A stretch of 64,000 bases of DNA from Streptomyces aureoverticillatus (GCF_014649395.1 NZ_BMSY01000006.1:558001-622000), one strand, 5' to 3'; shown: positions 8,179-17,280, counted from the stretch's first letter. Made by a program: numbers and translations. Notes: generated by a model from the sequence alone, not told the origin.

Positions 8179-9666
8179 CTACTCCGGCACGGAGGACCGG
8201 ACGTTCCCCGCACCGGCCGCACCCGCTCCGGCGGCGCCGAACCACCGGCCCAGCTCGCCCACCAGCTCCGCCTGGTCCTCGCCGACCCACGCCACGTGAC
8301 CGTCCGGGCGCAGCAGCACCCCGGCCACGTCCAGATCCTCCAGCTCCCCTCCGCCGTCGACGACGTGGTCGACCCGGTCCTCCCACCCCGCCACCTCAAG
8401 GCGGCCGGTCCGGTCGAGCAGCAGCCCGCGGCCGCCGTGCATCAGCTCGTAGAGACGCCCCTGCTTGAGCTCCAGGTCCCGCAACCGCAGCCCGAGCAAA
8501 TCGTGTCCCTCGCCGAAGTCGTAGCGGACGTCGACCGCGGTGACCATCGCGGTGACATACCGGTTCACCTCCTCGATGTCCATCAGCTTCGAGAACAGCT
8601 CCCGCAGGGCGGTCGGACCCGGCTCGGTCCCCAGGAGCGTGATCTGCGCGCGGGTGTTGTCGAGGACGCGGGCGCCCACCGGGTGCCGTTCGGCGTGGTA
8701 GGTGTCGAGGAGCCCCTCCGGCGCCCAGCCGGCGACGGCGGCGGCCAGCTTCCAGCCGAGGTTGAACGCGTCCTGCACGCCGAGGTTGAGCCCCTGCCCA
8801 CCGGTCGGCGGGTGGATGTGCGCCGCGTCCCCGGCGAGGAACACCCGGCCCACCCGGTAGCGCTCGGCCTGCCGGGTGGCGTCGCCGAACCGGGACAGCC
8901 AGCGCGGCGAGTGCACCCCGAAGTCGGTGCCCGCGACCGCCCGCAGCTGTGCCTTGAACTCCTCGAGGGTCGGCATCGCCCGGTCCTCGGCCACGCCGTC
9001 GGCGGGCACGACGATGCGGTACGCCCCGTCCGCCTGCCGGGCGGCGCCGAACCGCAGCTGGGTCTTGCGGACTTCCGCGACGACGGCGTCGATCGTCGCC
9101 GGATCTTCGGTCACCTCCATGTCGCCGAGCAGCGTCTCGACCGTGGCGGCCACGCCGGGGAAGTCGACCCCGAGCAGCTTGCGCACCGCACTGCGGCCGC
9201 CGTCGCAGCCGACGAGATAGCGCGAGCGCAGCACCGTGCCGTCCGCCAGCTCGACCGTCACCCCGGCCTGGTCACCGTCTTCGGTCTGGCTCAGCCCGAC
9301 CACTTCCGCGCCGCGCCGGATCTCGGTGCCGAGTTCGAGGGCACGCTCGTTGAGCAGCCGCTCGGTGACCGGCTGCGGCGCGGCCACGCCGAACGGGTGC
9401 GCCGTGTCCAACTGCTCCGGCCACGGCTTCATCAGGCCGCCGAAGAGACCGCCGACCTGGAACTTCTCGCTGACCGCGAGGAACCGGTCCAGCAGGCCGC
9501 GCTGGTCCATCACCTCGGCGCTGCGCACGTGCAGGCCCTGCCCGCGGGACTCCTTGGTCGGTTCGGTCAGCTTCTCCAGCACCACCACCTGCACACCGTG
9601 CAGCCGGAGTTCGGCGGCCAGCATCAAGCCGGTCGGCCCACCGCCGACGACGATCACGTCGATCAT
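8179..9666 (-). CDS. rox: FAD-dependent monooxygenase, probable rifamycin monooxygenase (Rox type)
   Basis: This 495-residue class A flavoprotein hydroxylase has GxGxxG in 'VIVVGGGPTGLMLAAEL' at residue 4, 'YLVGCDGGRSAVRKLLG' (DG motif) near 155 and 'RVFLAGDAAHIHPPTGGQGLN' (GD motif) near 270. The N-terminal run 'TGLMLAAELRLHGVQVVVLEK' and 'SRGQGLHVRSAEVMDQRGLLDRF' strongly resemble rifampin monooxygenases such as S. venezuelae Rox, which hydroxylate and linearise rifamycins. The inverted repeat at 9726-9745, 60 bp upstream, supports this because such elements precede rifamycin-inactivation genes in actinomycetes. GAGG lies 6 bases before the ATG at 9666, so that start is preferred over 9678. 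A polyketide hydroxylase with another substrate is the main alternative. Confidence 0.85.
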   Translation of the reverse strand: MIDVIVVGGGPTGLMLAAELRLHGVQVVVLEKLTEPTKESRGQGLHVRSAEVMDQRGLLDRFLAVSEKFQVGGLFGGLMKPWPEQLDTAHPFGVAAPQPVTERLLNERALELGTEIRRGAEVVGLSQTEDGDQAGVTVELADGTVLRSRYLVGCDGGRSAVRKLLGVDFPGVAATVETLLGDMEVTEDPATIDAVVAEVRKTQLRFGAARQADGAYRIVVPADGVAEDRAMPTLEEFKAQLRAVAGTDFGVHSPRWLSRFGDATRQAERYRVGRVFLAGDAAHIHPPTGGQGLNLGVQDAFNLGWKLAAAVAGWAPEGLLDTYHAERHPVGARVLDNTRAQITLLGTEPGPTALRELFSKLMDIEEVNRYVTAMVTAVDVRYDFGEGHDLLGLRLRDLELKQGRLYELMHGGRGLLLDRTGRLEVAGWEDRVDHVVDGGGELEDLDVAGVLLRPDGHVAWVGEDQAELVGELGRWFGAAGAGAAGAGNVRSSVPE

Positions 9667-9725
9667 TACGAACCTCATCTATTTCCGCAGGTCATGGCTT
9701 AGGCCGATGATTCTGCGGCATGCCC

Positions 9726-9745
9726 GGGGCCTTGCCGCAAGCCCC
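9726..9745. promoter_or_regulatory. Rifamycin-associated-element-like inverted repeat
   Basis: GGGGC-(C)-TTGC-C-GCAA-GCCCC is a 20-bp near-palindrome with 9-bp arms and one bulged base. As I recall it, the rifamycin-associated element (RAE) found upstream of rifamycin phosphotransferase, glycosyltransferase, monooxygenase and helR genes is GGGGCTTGCGGCAAGGCCCC, the exact reverse complement of this stretch. It lies 60-79 bp before the monooxygenase start. A TATAGC hexamer (9753-9758 on the minus strand) is just upstream of it in the transcription direction and could be a -10 element. The match is from memory and was not searched. Confidence 0.72.
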
Positions 9746-9873
9746 CCTGTGCGCTATACCTTGAGCATGGCGGGGACGAGTTCCCCGCCTTTCTGGTGTC
9801 CTGGCCCGACGGTCTTCCGGCCCCGTGACCTTCCGGCGTCACCCGCGAGCCCACCCCTTAGGCTCGGCACACC

Positions 9874-10617
9874 ATGAACACGCCCACCGTCACGATCCCT
9901 CCCCTGCCCGCCGACTGGCCCGCGGACGAGCCCGCGGCGCGTGCCGTCCAGGACGCTCTGCGCGAGCGGGTCGTGCGCGACGAGCCCGGGCCGCCGCCGG
10001 GGACCGGGCATGTCACGGGGGTCGACGTGGCGTACGACGACGAGCGCGACGTGGTCGCCGCGGCGGTCGTGGTCCTGGACGGGGCCAGCCTCGACGTGGT
10101 CGAGGAGGCGACGGCGGTCGGCCGGGTCGCCTTCCCTTACGTTCCGGGCCTGTTGGCGTTCCGCGAGGTCCCGGCGGTCCTGGCCGCGCTGGACGCCCTC
10201 AAGGCCGACCCGGGCGTGGTCGTGTGCGACGGGTACGGCATCGCGCACCCGCGCCGCTTCGGCCTCGCGAGCCACCTCGGCGTGCTCACCGGCCGGCCCA
10301 CGATCGGCGTCGCCAAGAACCCGTTCACGTTCTCGTACGAGGCGCCGGGCACCGCGCGCGGCAGCGCGGCGCCGCTCCTCGACGGCACGGAGGAGGTCGG
10401 CAGCGCGCTGCGGACCCGGGAGGGCGTGAAGCCGGTGTTCGTCTCGGTGGGCCACCGCGTGACCCTCGCCGACGCCCGCGCCCACACCCTGCACCTCACC
10501 CCGCGCTACCGCCTCCCGGAGACCACCCGCAGGGCCGACGCGCTGTGCAGGTCGGTGCTGCGCGAGGCGACAGCGGGCCGGGCCCCGGCCGAAGACCGGG
10601 CGGCGACCCGCGGCTGA
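9874..10617 (+). CDS. nfi: Endonuclease V (deoxyinosine 3'-endonuclease)
   Basis: This 247-residue enzyme is endonuclease V, which nicks DNA (and RNA in some organisms) one base 3' of inosine. The diagnostic blocks are in order: 'VTGVDVAYDDE' with the catalytic Asp near residue 50, 'FPYVPGLLAFREVPAVLAAL' with the conserved Glu near 97 and the PYIP-type wedge, and 'VVCDGYGIAHPRRFGLASHLG' with the second metal-binding Asp near 117. 'GVAKNPF' follows near 148. The C-terminus extends slightly beyond the usual domain with an Ala/Arg-rich tail. It is divergent from the monooxygenase and shares its 207-bp upstream region. Confidence 0.95.
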   Translation: MNTPTVTIPPLPADWPADEPAARAVQDALRERVVRDEPGPPPGTGHVTGVDVAYDDERDVVAAAVVVLDGASLDVVEEATAVGRVAFPYVPGLLAFREVPAVLAALDALKADPGVVVCDGYGIAHPRRFGLASHLGVLTGRPTIGVAKNPFTFSYEAPGTARGSAAPLLDGTEEVGSALRTREGVKPVFVSVGHRVTLADARAHTLHLTPRYRLPETTRRADALCRSVLREATAGRAPAEDRAATRG

Positions 10618-10641
10618 AGGGCGACCGGGGCCAGGAGGCGA

Positions 10642-10658
10642 CCGGGGCTAGGCCCCGG
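10642..10658. terminator. Short hairpin between convergent genes
   Basis: CCGGGGC (10642-10648) and GCCCCGG (10652-10658) pair around a 3-base loop and overlap the stop codon of the leftward reductase gene, 25 bp after the endonuclease V stop. It may terminate either transcript. Confidence 0.45.
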
Positions 10659-11850
10659 CCACCGGGCGCACCGCCGCCACCCGGAAGCCGATCCCCGCCT
10701 CCGTGAGCCGCGCGGTCAGCGCGTCGCCCATCGCCACGGCCGGGGTCACCTGCCCGGCGACGTCGGGCAGTTCGTCCAGGGCCAGCGACATCGCGGCCTC
10801 CGCGAGGATCTTCGCGGTCTCGCCGTATCCGGGGTCGCCGCCCCACACCTCGGTGAACACCCGCTGCCCGCCGCCCTCGCCGACGAAGCGCATGGAGAAC
10901 CAACTGGCCGCCCGCCGGGCCGCGTCGGGCCCGTCCCCGGGCTTCACGAGCCCGGACAGCCGGCGCCGCGCGGGCGGCACCTGCGCCGCGGCGAACAGCA
11001 CGGCCGCGGCGGCCACCCCGCCCAGGGCGACGGGCAGCGACTCCACGGCCGCGTAGTGGCGGTAGCGGAAGTCCGGGCCGTAGCGGGGCAGCGCCCGCGC
11101 GGAACGCTGCACGACCTGCGGGTCGATGGTCGGCAGGGGCAGCGCCCAGGCGCCGACCTCGGGCGCGTAGCGCGGGGCGGCCGGCGGGGCGTACGCCTTG
11201 CGGTCCACGAGCCGCGGTTCGTGCCGCCGCCGTTCGCGGGCCGCCGCGAGCATCTGCCGGCCGCGCGCGAACTGCTGCAGCGCGGACGCGAACGTACCGC
11301 CGGAGAAGCGCGCGTGGACACTGATGAAGCCGTCCACGCGCAGCGGCACGTCCTCCGGCAACTGCCGCACGGTGAAGTACGCGCCCAGGTCGTGCGGCAC
11401 CGAGTCGAAGCCGCACGCGTGCACCAGGCGCGCGCCCGTCTCCCGTGCGCGGGCGTCGTGCCGCACGTACATGAGGTCCACGAACTCTGGCTCGCCGCAC
11501 AGGTCGGCGTAGTCCGTGCCGGCCTCCGCGCACGCGGCCACCAGGTCCTGCCCGTAGGTGATGTACGGGCCGACGGTGCTGGCGACGACGCGGGTCCGCG
11601 CGGCCATCTCGCGCAGCGAGACCGGGTCCGCGGCGTCCGCGTGCACGACGGGCAGCTCCGCGCAGCCCGGACGGTCCTCCGCGAGCCGCTCGCGCAGCCG
11701 CCGCAGCTTCCCCGCGTCGCGCCCGGCGATCGCCCACCGCAGGGTGTCGGGCGCGTGCGCGGAGAGGTACTCGGCGGTCAGCGCTCCCACGAAACTCGTC
11801 GCTCCGAAGAGCACGATGTCGTACGGACGGTCCTGGTCGTGACTGGTCAT
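10648..11850 (-). CDS. Saccharopine dehydrogenase-like / trans-acting enoyl reductase family protein
   Basis: This 400-residue protein begins with a dinucleotide-binding motif, 'YDIVLFGATSFVGALTAEYLSAHAP', then 'WAIAGRDAGKLRRLRERL' and 'VVASTVGPYITYGQDLVAACAEAGTDYADLCGE', all typical of the saccharopine dehydrogenase-like family that includes the mycobacterial trans-acting enoyl reductase Rv2953. In mycobacteria those act on lipid intermediates; here the substrate is unknown. The latter half is Ala/Arg-rich with a hydrophobic patch near residue 285 ('VALGGVAAAAVLFAAA') that may touch membrane. No polyketide synthase is nearby. It diverges from the YjbR gene 107 bp away. Confidence 0.85.
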   Translation of the reverse strand: MTSHDQDRPYDIVLFGATSFVGALTAEYLSAHAPDTLRWAIAGRDAGKLRRLRERLAEDRPGCAELPVVHADAADPVSLREMAARTRVVASTVGPYITYGQDLVAACAEAGTDYADLCGEPEFVDLMYVRHDARARETGARLVHACGFDSVPHDLGAYFTVRQLPEDVPLRVDGFISVHARFSGGTFASALQQFARGRQMLAAARERRRHEPRLVDRKAYAPPAAPRYAPEVGAWALPLPTIDPQVVQRSARALPRYGPDFRYRHYAAVESLPVALGGVAAAAVLFAAAQVPPARRRLSGLVKPGDGPDAARRAASWFSMRFVGEGGGQRVFTEVWGGDPGYGETAKILAEAAMSLALDELPDVAGQVTPAVAMGDALTARLTEAGIGFRVAAVRPVAGA

Positions 11851-11957
11851 GGCACCTCTCAGCCGTGTGTCCCGCGCCCTTGTCGGTGGCTGAGGCTAGC
11901 GTGTGGGACAGGGGACGCCGACGTGAAGGGCGCCCATCGAGGTGCCGAGGAGGTGCC

Positions 11958-12434
11958 ATGCCGGACGCCGCGGACAAGGACGAGACGGGACCGAAGCCGA
12001 AGCAGCCGAAGCAGCCGAAGCAGCCGGAGAAACCGGATAAGCCGAAGAAGCCGTCCAGGGCCGCGCCGGCCAAGTGGAAGCGGGTGCGGGACTTCGCCCT
12101 CGATCTGCCGGGCGCCACCGAGGAGTTCCCCTGGGGCGAGACGGTCGCCAAGATTCACAAGAAGGTGTTCGTCTTCCTGGGCGTGGACGACGGCAGCCAT
12201 CCGCTCGGGATCACCGTCAAGCTCACGGACGAGGTGGCGCACGCGCATGCCCTGACCGCCCCCGGCGCCGAGCCCGCGGGCTACGGCCTCGGCAGGTCCG
12301 GCTGGGTCCAGATCCCCCTGGAGCAGAAGGGCGCCCCGAGCGCGGACCTGCTGTGCGACTGGGTGGAGGAGAGCTACCGGACGATCGCGCCGAAGAAGCG
12401 CGTCGCGGAGCTGGACGACAGCAGATCCGGCTAG
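11958..12434 (+). CDS. MmcQ/YjbR family DNA-binding-like protein
   Basis: This 158-residue protein has an N-terminal Lys/Pro-rich tail (repeated KQP units, residues about 14-34) followed by a YjbR/MmcQ domain: 'DFALDLPGATEEFPWGETVAKIHKKVFVFLG', 'GITVKLTDEVAHAHAL' and 'GRSGWVQIPLE'. The YjbR fold resembles a double-wing DNA-binding domain, but most members are uncharacterised. The ATG at 11958 follows GAGGAGG at good spacing; the frame extends to 11865 without support. The basic low-complexity tail could bind nucleic acid. Confidence 0.85.
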   Translation: MPDAADKDETGPKPKQPKQPKQPEKPDKPKKPSRAAPAKWKRVRDFALDLPGATEEFPWGETVAKIHKKVFVFLGVDDGSHPLGITVKLTDEVAHAHALTAPGAEPAGYGLGRSGWVQIPLEQKGAPSADLLCDWVEESYRTIAPKKRVAELDDSRSG

Positions 12435-12552
12435 CCGGCAGCAGATCTGGCTAAGCGCTTGCTCGTCAGGGGCTTGTGCGGAGTGGAACGCGTTCTTAGC
12501 ATCATTGGCATCACTGGTGTTACATCGGTTGTGTCACAGCGCTGGGGGCTCA

Positions 12553-13749
12553 ATGGCAGTGCCGGACAAGGGCGTTCACGGGCCGCTGGCCGGGGTGCGC
12601 GTGGTCGAGCTGGCGGGCATCGGGCCCGGACCGTTCGCCGCGATGCTGCTCGCCGACCTCGGCGCGGACGTCGTGCGCGTCGACCGCCCCGGCGGCCCGG
12701 GCCTCGCGATCGACCCGGCGTACGACGTCACCAACCGCAACAAGCGCAGCGTCGTCGTCGACCTCAAGGCGCCCGACGGCGTGGAGCGCGTCCTCGCCCT
12801 GGTCGACCGCGCGGACGTGCTGATCGAGGGCTACCGCCCGGGGGTCGCCGAGCGGCTCGGCGTCGGCCCGGACGCCTGCCACGCCCGCAACCCGAAGCTG
12901 GTGTACGGCCGGATGACCGGCTGGGGCCAGGAGGGCCCGCTCGCGCAGCGCGCCGGGCACGACATCGCGTACATCGCCCTCACCGGAACGCTCGGCATGA
13001 TCGGCAGCCCGGGGGAGCCGCCCGCCGTGCCGGCGAACCTCCTCGGGGACTACGCGGGCGGCTCGCTGTACCTCGTCGTCGGTGTCCTCGCCGCCCTGCA
13101 CCACGCGCGCGCCACCGGCACCGGCCAGGTCGTGGACGCCGCGATCGTGGACGGCGCCGCGCATCTGGCCGCGATGATCCACGGCATGATGGCCGCGGGC
13201 GGCTGGCAGGACCGCAGGGGCGCGAACCTCCTCGACGGCGGCTGCCCGTTCTACGGCACCTATGAGACGGCCGACGGGCAGTACATGGCCGTCGGGGCTC
13301 TTGAGCAGCAGTTCTACGACGAGTTCATAGCGCTCGTCGGGCTGCGCGAGATCGCCCCGGCCCGCAAGGACCTCGCGCGCTGGGGCGAGCTGCGCCAGGC
13401 CGTGGCCGCCCGCTTCAAGACGCGTACCCGCGCGGAGTGGACGGCCCTCTTCGAGGACTCCGACGCCTGCGTGGCGCCCGTCCTGTCGCTGCGCGAGGCC
13501 CCGCACCACCCGCACCTCGCCGCCCGCGGCACCTTCACCGACCACGGCGGCATCACCCAGCCCGCCCCGGCGCCGCGCTTCTCCGCGACGCCCGCCTCCG
13601 TGCGGACCGGCCCCGCCCAGCCGGGCGCCGACACCGCGGACGTGGCCCGCGACTGGGGCGTACCGGCCCTGCACGACCCGGACTCGCCTGACGTGGAGCC
13701 GCCGGCCTCCGGCCCGCACCCGCACGACCCCACCCAGGAAGGTGCCTGA
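12553..13749 (+). CDS. CaiB/BaiF family CoA transferase, alpha-methylacyl-CoA racemase-like
   Basis: This 398-residue family III CoA transferase shows 'GPLAGVRVVELAGIGPGPFAAMLLADLGADVVRVDRPGG' at the N-terminus and 'VDLKAPDGVERVLALVDRADVLIEGYRPGVAERLG' near residue 72. 'AGHDIAYIALTGTLG' and 'NLLGDYAGGSLYLVVGVLAAL' contain the His and Asp that form the catalytic pair in alpha-methylacyl-CoA racemase (MCR/AMACR). This points to racemisation of 2-methylacyl-CoA esters rather than CoA transfer. The start at 12553 removes a 16-residue unsupported extension. Its stop overlaps the next start (TGATG), so it opens a co-translated block of acyl-CoA catabolism genes. Confidence 0.9.
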   Translation: MAVPDKGVHGPLAGVRVVELAGIGPGPFAAMLLADLGADVVRVDRPGGPGLAIDPAYDVTNRNKRSVVVDLKAPDGVERVLALVDRADVLIEGYRPGVAERLGVGPDACHARNPKLVYGRMTGWGQEGPLAQRAGHDIAYIALTGTLGMIGSPGEPPAVPANLLGDYAGGSLYLVVGVLAALHHARATGTGQVVDAAIVDGAAHLAAMIHGMMAAGGWQDRRGANLLDGGCPFYGTYETADGQYMAVGALEQQFYDEFIALVGLREIAPARKDLARWGELRQAVAARFKTRTRAEWTALFEDSDACVAPVLSLREAPHHPHLAARGTFTDHGGITQPAPAPRFSATPASVRTGPAQPGADTADVARDWGVPALHDPDSPDVEPPASGPHPHDPTQEGA

Positions 13750-14774
13750 TGGAGATCTCCACCCCGCTCGCCTACGCGGGCGACCCGCGCGAGGGCGTCG
13801 ACGCCGTCGCGGCCCTCGAACGGGCGGGCCTCGACGCCGTCTGGGTCGCGGAGGCCTACGGCTTCGACTCGCCCACGATCATGGGCTATCTGGCCGCCCG
13901 CACCGAGCGCATGAAGATCGGCGCCGGGATCCTCAACGTCTACTCGCGCACCCCCGCCCTGATCGCCCAGACCGCGGCGGGGCTCGACGCGATCTCCGGC
14001 GGCCGCGCGATCATGGGCCTGGGCGCGTCCGGGCCGCAGGTCGTCGAGGGCTGGCACGGCAAGGCGTACGACAAGCCGCTCGGCCGCACCCGCGAGGCGA
14101 TCGAGCTGACCCGCCGCATCCTGCGCCGCGAGGTCATCGACCACCACGGCATCACGGACATGCCGCTGCCCCCGGAGAAGGGCGGCAGGCTCGGCAAGCC
14201 CCTGAAGATCCTCACCAAGCCGGTGCGCGCCGAAGTCCCGCTGTACGTCGCCTCCCTGGGACCCGCGAACGTGACGATGACGGCCGAGATCGCCGACGGC
14301 TGGCTGCCCACCCTCTTCATCCCGGAGAAGGCGCACGAGGTGTGGGGCGCGCCCCTCGCCGAGGGCCGCGCCCGGCGCGATCCGGCGCTCGGCCCGCTCC
14401 AGGTCGTCGCGGGCGGACTGCTCGCCATCGGCGACGACGCGGCGTCCGCGCGCGACCTGGCCCGGCCTCAGATCGCCCTCTACGTGGGCGGCATGGGCGC
14501 CGTGGGCAAGAACTTCTACAACGACCTGGCGGTCGCGTACGGATACGAGAAAGAGGCCGCGCGCATCCAGGAGCTGTACCTCGCGGGCCGCAAGAAGGAG
14601 GCCGAGGCGGCCGTGCCGGACGAGTTCTGCGAGCTGATGTCGCTGTGCGGCCCGGCGGGTTACGTACGCGAGCGCGTCGAGGTGTTCCGCGCCGCGGGCG
14701 TCACGATGCTCAACGTGATCCCGGTCGGACCCGACCCGGCCAGGCTCGTCGAAACCGTCAAGGGCTGGCTCTAG
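13749..14774 (+). CDS. LLM-class (F420-dependent type) oxidoreductase
   Basis: This 341-residue luciferase-like monooxygenase-fold protein shows 'MEISTPLAYAGDPREGVDAVAALERAGLDAVWVAEAYGFDSPTIMGYLAARTERMKIGAGIL', 'RTPALIAQTAAGLDAISGGRAIMGLGASGPQVVEGWHG' and 'PLYVASLGPANVTMTAEIADGWLP', all hallmarks of F420-binding LLM proteins. Such enzymes oxidise or reduce alcohols and enoyl groups with coenzyme F420. It overlaps the CoA transferase stop by one base and precedes an acyl-CoA dehydrogenase, so it probably acts on the same branched or cyclic acyl substrates; the reaction is not known. Confidence 0.9.
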   Translation: MEISTPLAYAGDPREGVDAVAALERAGLDAVWVAEAYGFDSPTIMGYLAARTERMKIGAGILNVYSRTPALIAQTAAGLDAISGGRAIMGLGASGPQVVEGWHGKAYDKPLGRTREAIELTRRILRREVIDHHGITDMPLPPEKGGRLGKPLKILTKPVRAEVPLYVASLGPANVTMTAEIADGWLPTLFIPEKAHEVWGAPLAEGRARRDPALGPLQVVAGGLLAIGDDAASARDLARPQIALYVGGMGAVGKNFYNDLAVAYGYEKEAARIQELYLAGRKKEAEAAVPDEFCELMSLCGPAGYVRERVEVFRAAGVTMLNVIPVGPDPARLVETVKGWL

Positions 14775-14831
14775 GGCGTGTCCCCTGGCCGCGAAGGCCA
14801 CCCACAGATGAGCCGAGGAGGCCACCTACCG

Positions 14832-15974
14832 ATGAAACGGCAGATCTTCGCCGCCGAGCACGAGGCGTTCCGCGAGACCGTCCGCACCTTCCTCGCCAAG
14901 GAGGTGCTGCCGCACTACGACCAGTGGGAGAAGGACGGCGTCGTCTCCCGCGATGCGTGGCTCGCGGCCGGGCGCCAGGGCCTCCTCGGGCTCGCCGTGC
15001 CCGAGGAGTACGGAGGCGGTGGGAACACCGACTTCCGCTACGCCGCCGTGCTCGCCGAGGAGTTCACGCGCGCGGGCGCCGCGGGTCTGGCCGTCGGCCT
15101 GCACAACGACATCGTCGGGCCGTATCTGACGGGCCTCGCCACCGACGAGCAGAAGCGCCGCTGGCTGCCCGGCTTCTGCTCCGGCGAGACCGTCACGGCG
15201 ATCGCCATGACCGAGCCGGGCGCGGGCTCCGACCTCCAGGGCATCCGCACGACGGCCGAGGACAAGGGCGACCACTGGCTGCTCAACGGCTCCAAGACCT
15301 TCATCTCGAACGGCATCCTCGCCGACCTCGTCATAGTCGTCGCCAAGACGACTCCGGAGGGCGGCGCGCACGGCCTGTCCCTCCTGGTCGTCGAGCGGGG
15401 CATGGCGGGCTTCGAGCGCGGCCGCAACCTCGACAAGATCGGCCAGAAGGCCCAGGACACCGCCGAGCTGTTCTTCGACGACGTGCGCGTGCCCAAGGAG
15501 AACCTGCTCGGCGAGCTCGACGGCGCGTTCGTGCACCTGATGACGAACCTCGCGCAGGAGCGCATGGGCATCGCCGTCGCCGGGATCGCCGCCGCCGAGT
15601 ACCTCCTTGAGATCACCACGGCGTACGTCAAGGAGCGCGAGGCGTTCGGGCGCCCCCTGGCCAAGCTCCAGCACATCCGGTTCGAGATCGCGGAGATGGC
15701 CACCGAGTGCGCGGTCACGCGCACGTTCCTCGACCGGTGCATCGTCGATCACTCGAACGGGGAACTCGACGCGGTGCACGCGTCGATGGCGAAGTGGTGG
15801 GCCACCGAGCTGCAGAAGCGCGTCGCCGACCGCTGTCTGCAACTGCACGGCGGCTACGGCTACATGACCGAGTACCGCGTGGCGAAGGCCTTCACCGACG
15901 GCCGCATCCAGACCATCTACGGCGGCACCACCGAGATCATGAAGGAGATCATCGGCCGTTCCCTCCTCGGCTGA
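14832..15974 (+). CDS. Acyl-CoA dehydrogenase
   Basis: This 380-residue FAD enzyme introduces the alpha-beta double bond in acyl-CoA. It carries both signature regions: 'AIAMTEPGAGSDLQGIRTTA' near residue 133 and 'QLHGGYGYMTEYRVAKAFTDGRIQTIYGGTTEIMKEIIGR' at the C-terminus, with the usual catalytic Glu in 'YGGTTE'. Residues about 245-300 form the helical C-terminal domain ('AFGRPLAKLQHIRFEIAEM'). The ATG at 14832 follows GAGGAGG; the ORF extends to 14778 without family similarity. It sits 57 bp after the LLM oxidoreductase and 65 bp before the thiolase. Confidence 0.95.
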   Translation: MKRQIFAAEHEAFRETVRTFLAKEVLPHYDQWEKDGVVSRDAWLAAGRQGLLGLAVPEEYGGGGNTDFRYAAVLAEEFTRAGAAGLAVGLHNDIVGPYLTGLATDEQKRRWLPGFCSGETVTAIAMTEPGAGSDLQGIRTTAEDKGDHWLLNGSKTFISNGILADLVIVVAKTTPEGGAHGLSLLVVERGMAGFERGRNLDKIGQKAQDTAELFFDDVRVPKENLLGELDGAFVHLMTNLAQERMGIAVAGIAAAEYLLEITTAYVKEREAFGRPLAKLQHIRFEIAEMATECAVTRTFLDRCIVDHSNGELDAVHASMAKWWATELQKRVADRCLQLHGGYGYMTEYRVAKAFTDGRIQTIYGGTTEIMKEIIGRSLLG

Positions 15975-16039
15975 CCCCTCCAGCTCCCACAACCCCCGGC
16001 AACCCCGATAACTCCGAATACCCCCGAAAGGCTTGACGC

Positions 16040-17254
16040 GTGACCACCGAAGCGTACGTATACGACGCGATCCGCACCCCGCGCGGACGCGGCAAGGCGA
16101 ATGGTGCCCTGCACGGCACCAAGCCGATCGACCTCGTCGTCGGGCTGATCCACGAGATCCGGGCCCGCTTCCCCGGCCTCGACCCGGCGGCCATCGACGA
16201 CATCGTGCTCGGTGTGGTCGGTCCCGTCGGCGACCAGGGCTCCGACATCGCGCGGATCGCCGCCATCGCCGCCGGGCTCCCCGACACCGTCGCCGGCGTC
16301 CAGGAGAACCGCTTCTGTGCCTCGGGCCTGGAGGCGGTCAACCTCGCGGCGATGAAGGTCCGTTCGGGCTGGGAGGACCTGGTGCTCGCGGGCGGCGTCG
16401 AGTCGATGTCGCGGGTGCCGATGGCCTCCGACGGCGGTGCCTGGTTCGCCGACCCGATGACCAACTGGGACACGAACTTCGCGCCGCAGGGCATCGGCGC
16501 CGACCTGATCGCCACCATCGAGGGCTTCAGCCGGCGCGACGTCGACGAGTACGCCGCCCTCTCCCAGGAGCGGGCCGCCGCGGCCTGGAAGGAAGGCCGC
16601 TTCGAGAAGTCCGTCGTCCCGGTCAAGGACCGCAGCGGCCTGGTCGTCCTCGATCACGACGAGCACATGCGCCCCGGCACCACCGCCGACTCGCTCGCCA
16701 AGCTGAAGCCGTCCTTCAAGGACATCGGCGACATGGGCGGTTTCGACGCCGTCGCGCTGCAGAAGTACCACTGGGTCGAGGAGATCGACCACGTCCACCA
16801 CGCGGGCAACTCCTCGGGCATCGTCGACGGCGCCTCGCTGGTCGCCATCGGCACCAAGGAGGTCGGCGAGCGCCACGGGCTCACCCCCCGCGCCCGCATC
16901 GTCTCCGCGGCCGTCTCCGGCTCCGAGCCGCTGATCATGCTCACCGGCCCGGCGCCCGCGACCCGCAAGGCGCTCGCCAAGGCCGGTCTGACCATCGACG
17001 ACATCGACCTCGTCGAGATCAACGAGGCCTTCGCGGCCGTCGTGCTGCGCTTCGTCAAGGACATGGGCCTGTCCCTGGACAAGGTCAACGTCAACGGCGG
17101 GGCGATCGCGTTGGGACATCCCCTTGGCGCGACCGGAGCGATGATCCTGGGCACGCTCGTGGACGAGCTGGAGCGCCGGGACCTCCGGTACGGGTTGGCC
17201 ACGCTGTGCGTGGGCGGGGGCATGGGCATCGCCACGATCGTGGAACGGCTGTAG
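16040..17254 (+). CDS. Acetyl-CoA C-acetyltransferase (thiolase)
   Basis: This 404-residue thiolase cleaves beta-ketoacyl-CoA with CoA. The nucleophile is in 'QENRFCASGLEAVN' (Cys near residue 95), with 'GGVESMSRVPM', 'EINEAFAAVVLRF', 'NVNGGAIALGHPLGATGA' (catalytic His near 359) and 'LCVGGGMGIATIVE' (second Cys near 393). The GTG start fits the family N-terminus 'TTEAYVYDAIRTPRGRGKANGALHG'. In this operon it supplies the last beta-oxidation step beside the FadB-like protein downstream, and the two probably form a trifunctional-type complex. Confidence 0.95.
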   Translation: MTTEAYVYDAIRTPRGRGKANGALHGTKPIDLVVGLIHEIRARFPGLDPAAIDDIVLGVVGPVGDQGSDIARIAAIAAGLPDTVAGVQENRFCASGLEAVNLAAMKVRSGWEDLVLAGGVESMSRVPMASDGGAWFADPMTNWDTNFAPQGIGADLIATIEGFSRRDVDEYAALSQERAAAAWKEGRFEKSVVPVKDRSGLVVLDHDEHMRPGTTADSLAKLKPSFKDIGDMGGFDAVALQKYHWVEEIDHVHHAGNSSGIVDGASLVAIGTKEVGERHGLTPRARIVSAAVSGSEPLIMLTGPAPATRKALAKAGLTIDDIDLVEINEAFAAVVLRFVKDMGLSLDKVNVNGGAIALGHPLGATGAMILGTLVDELERRDLRYGLATLCVGGGMGIATIVERL

Positions 17255-17280
17255 CGCCTAGGGCCTGGGGACAGCTGCCG

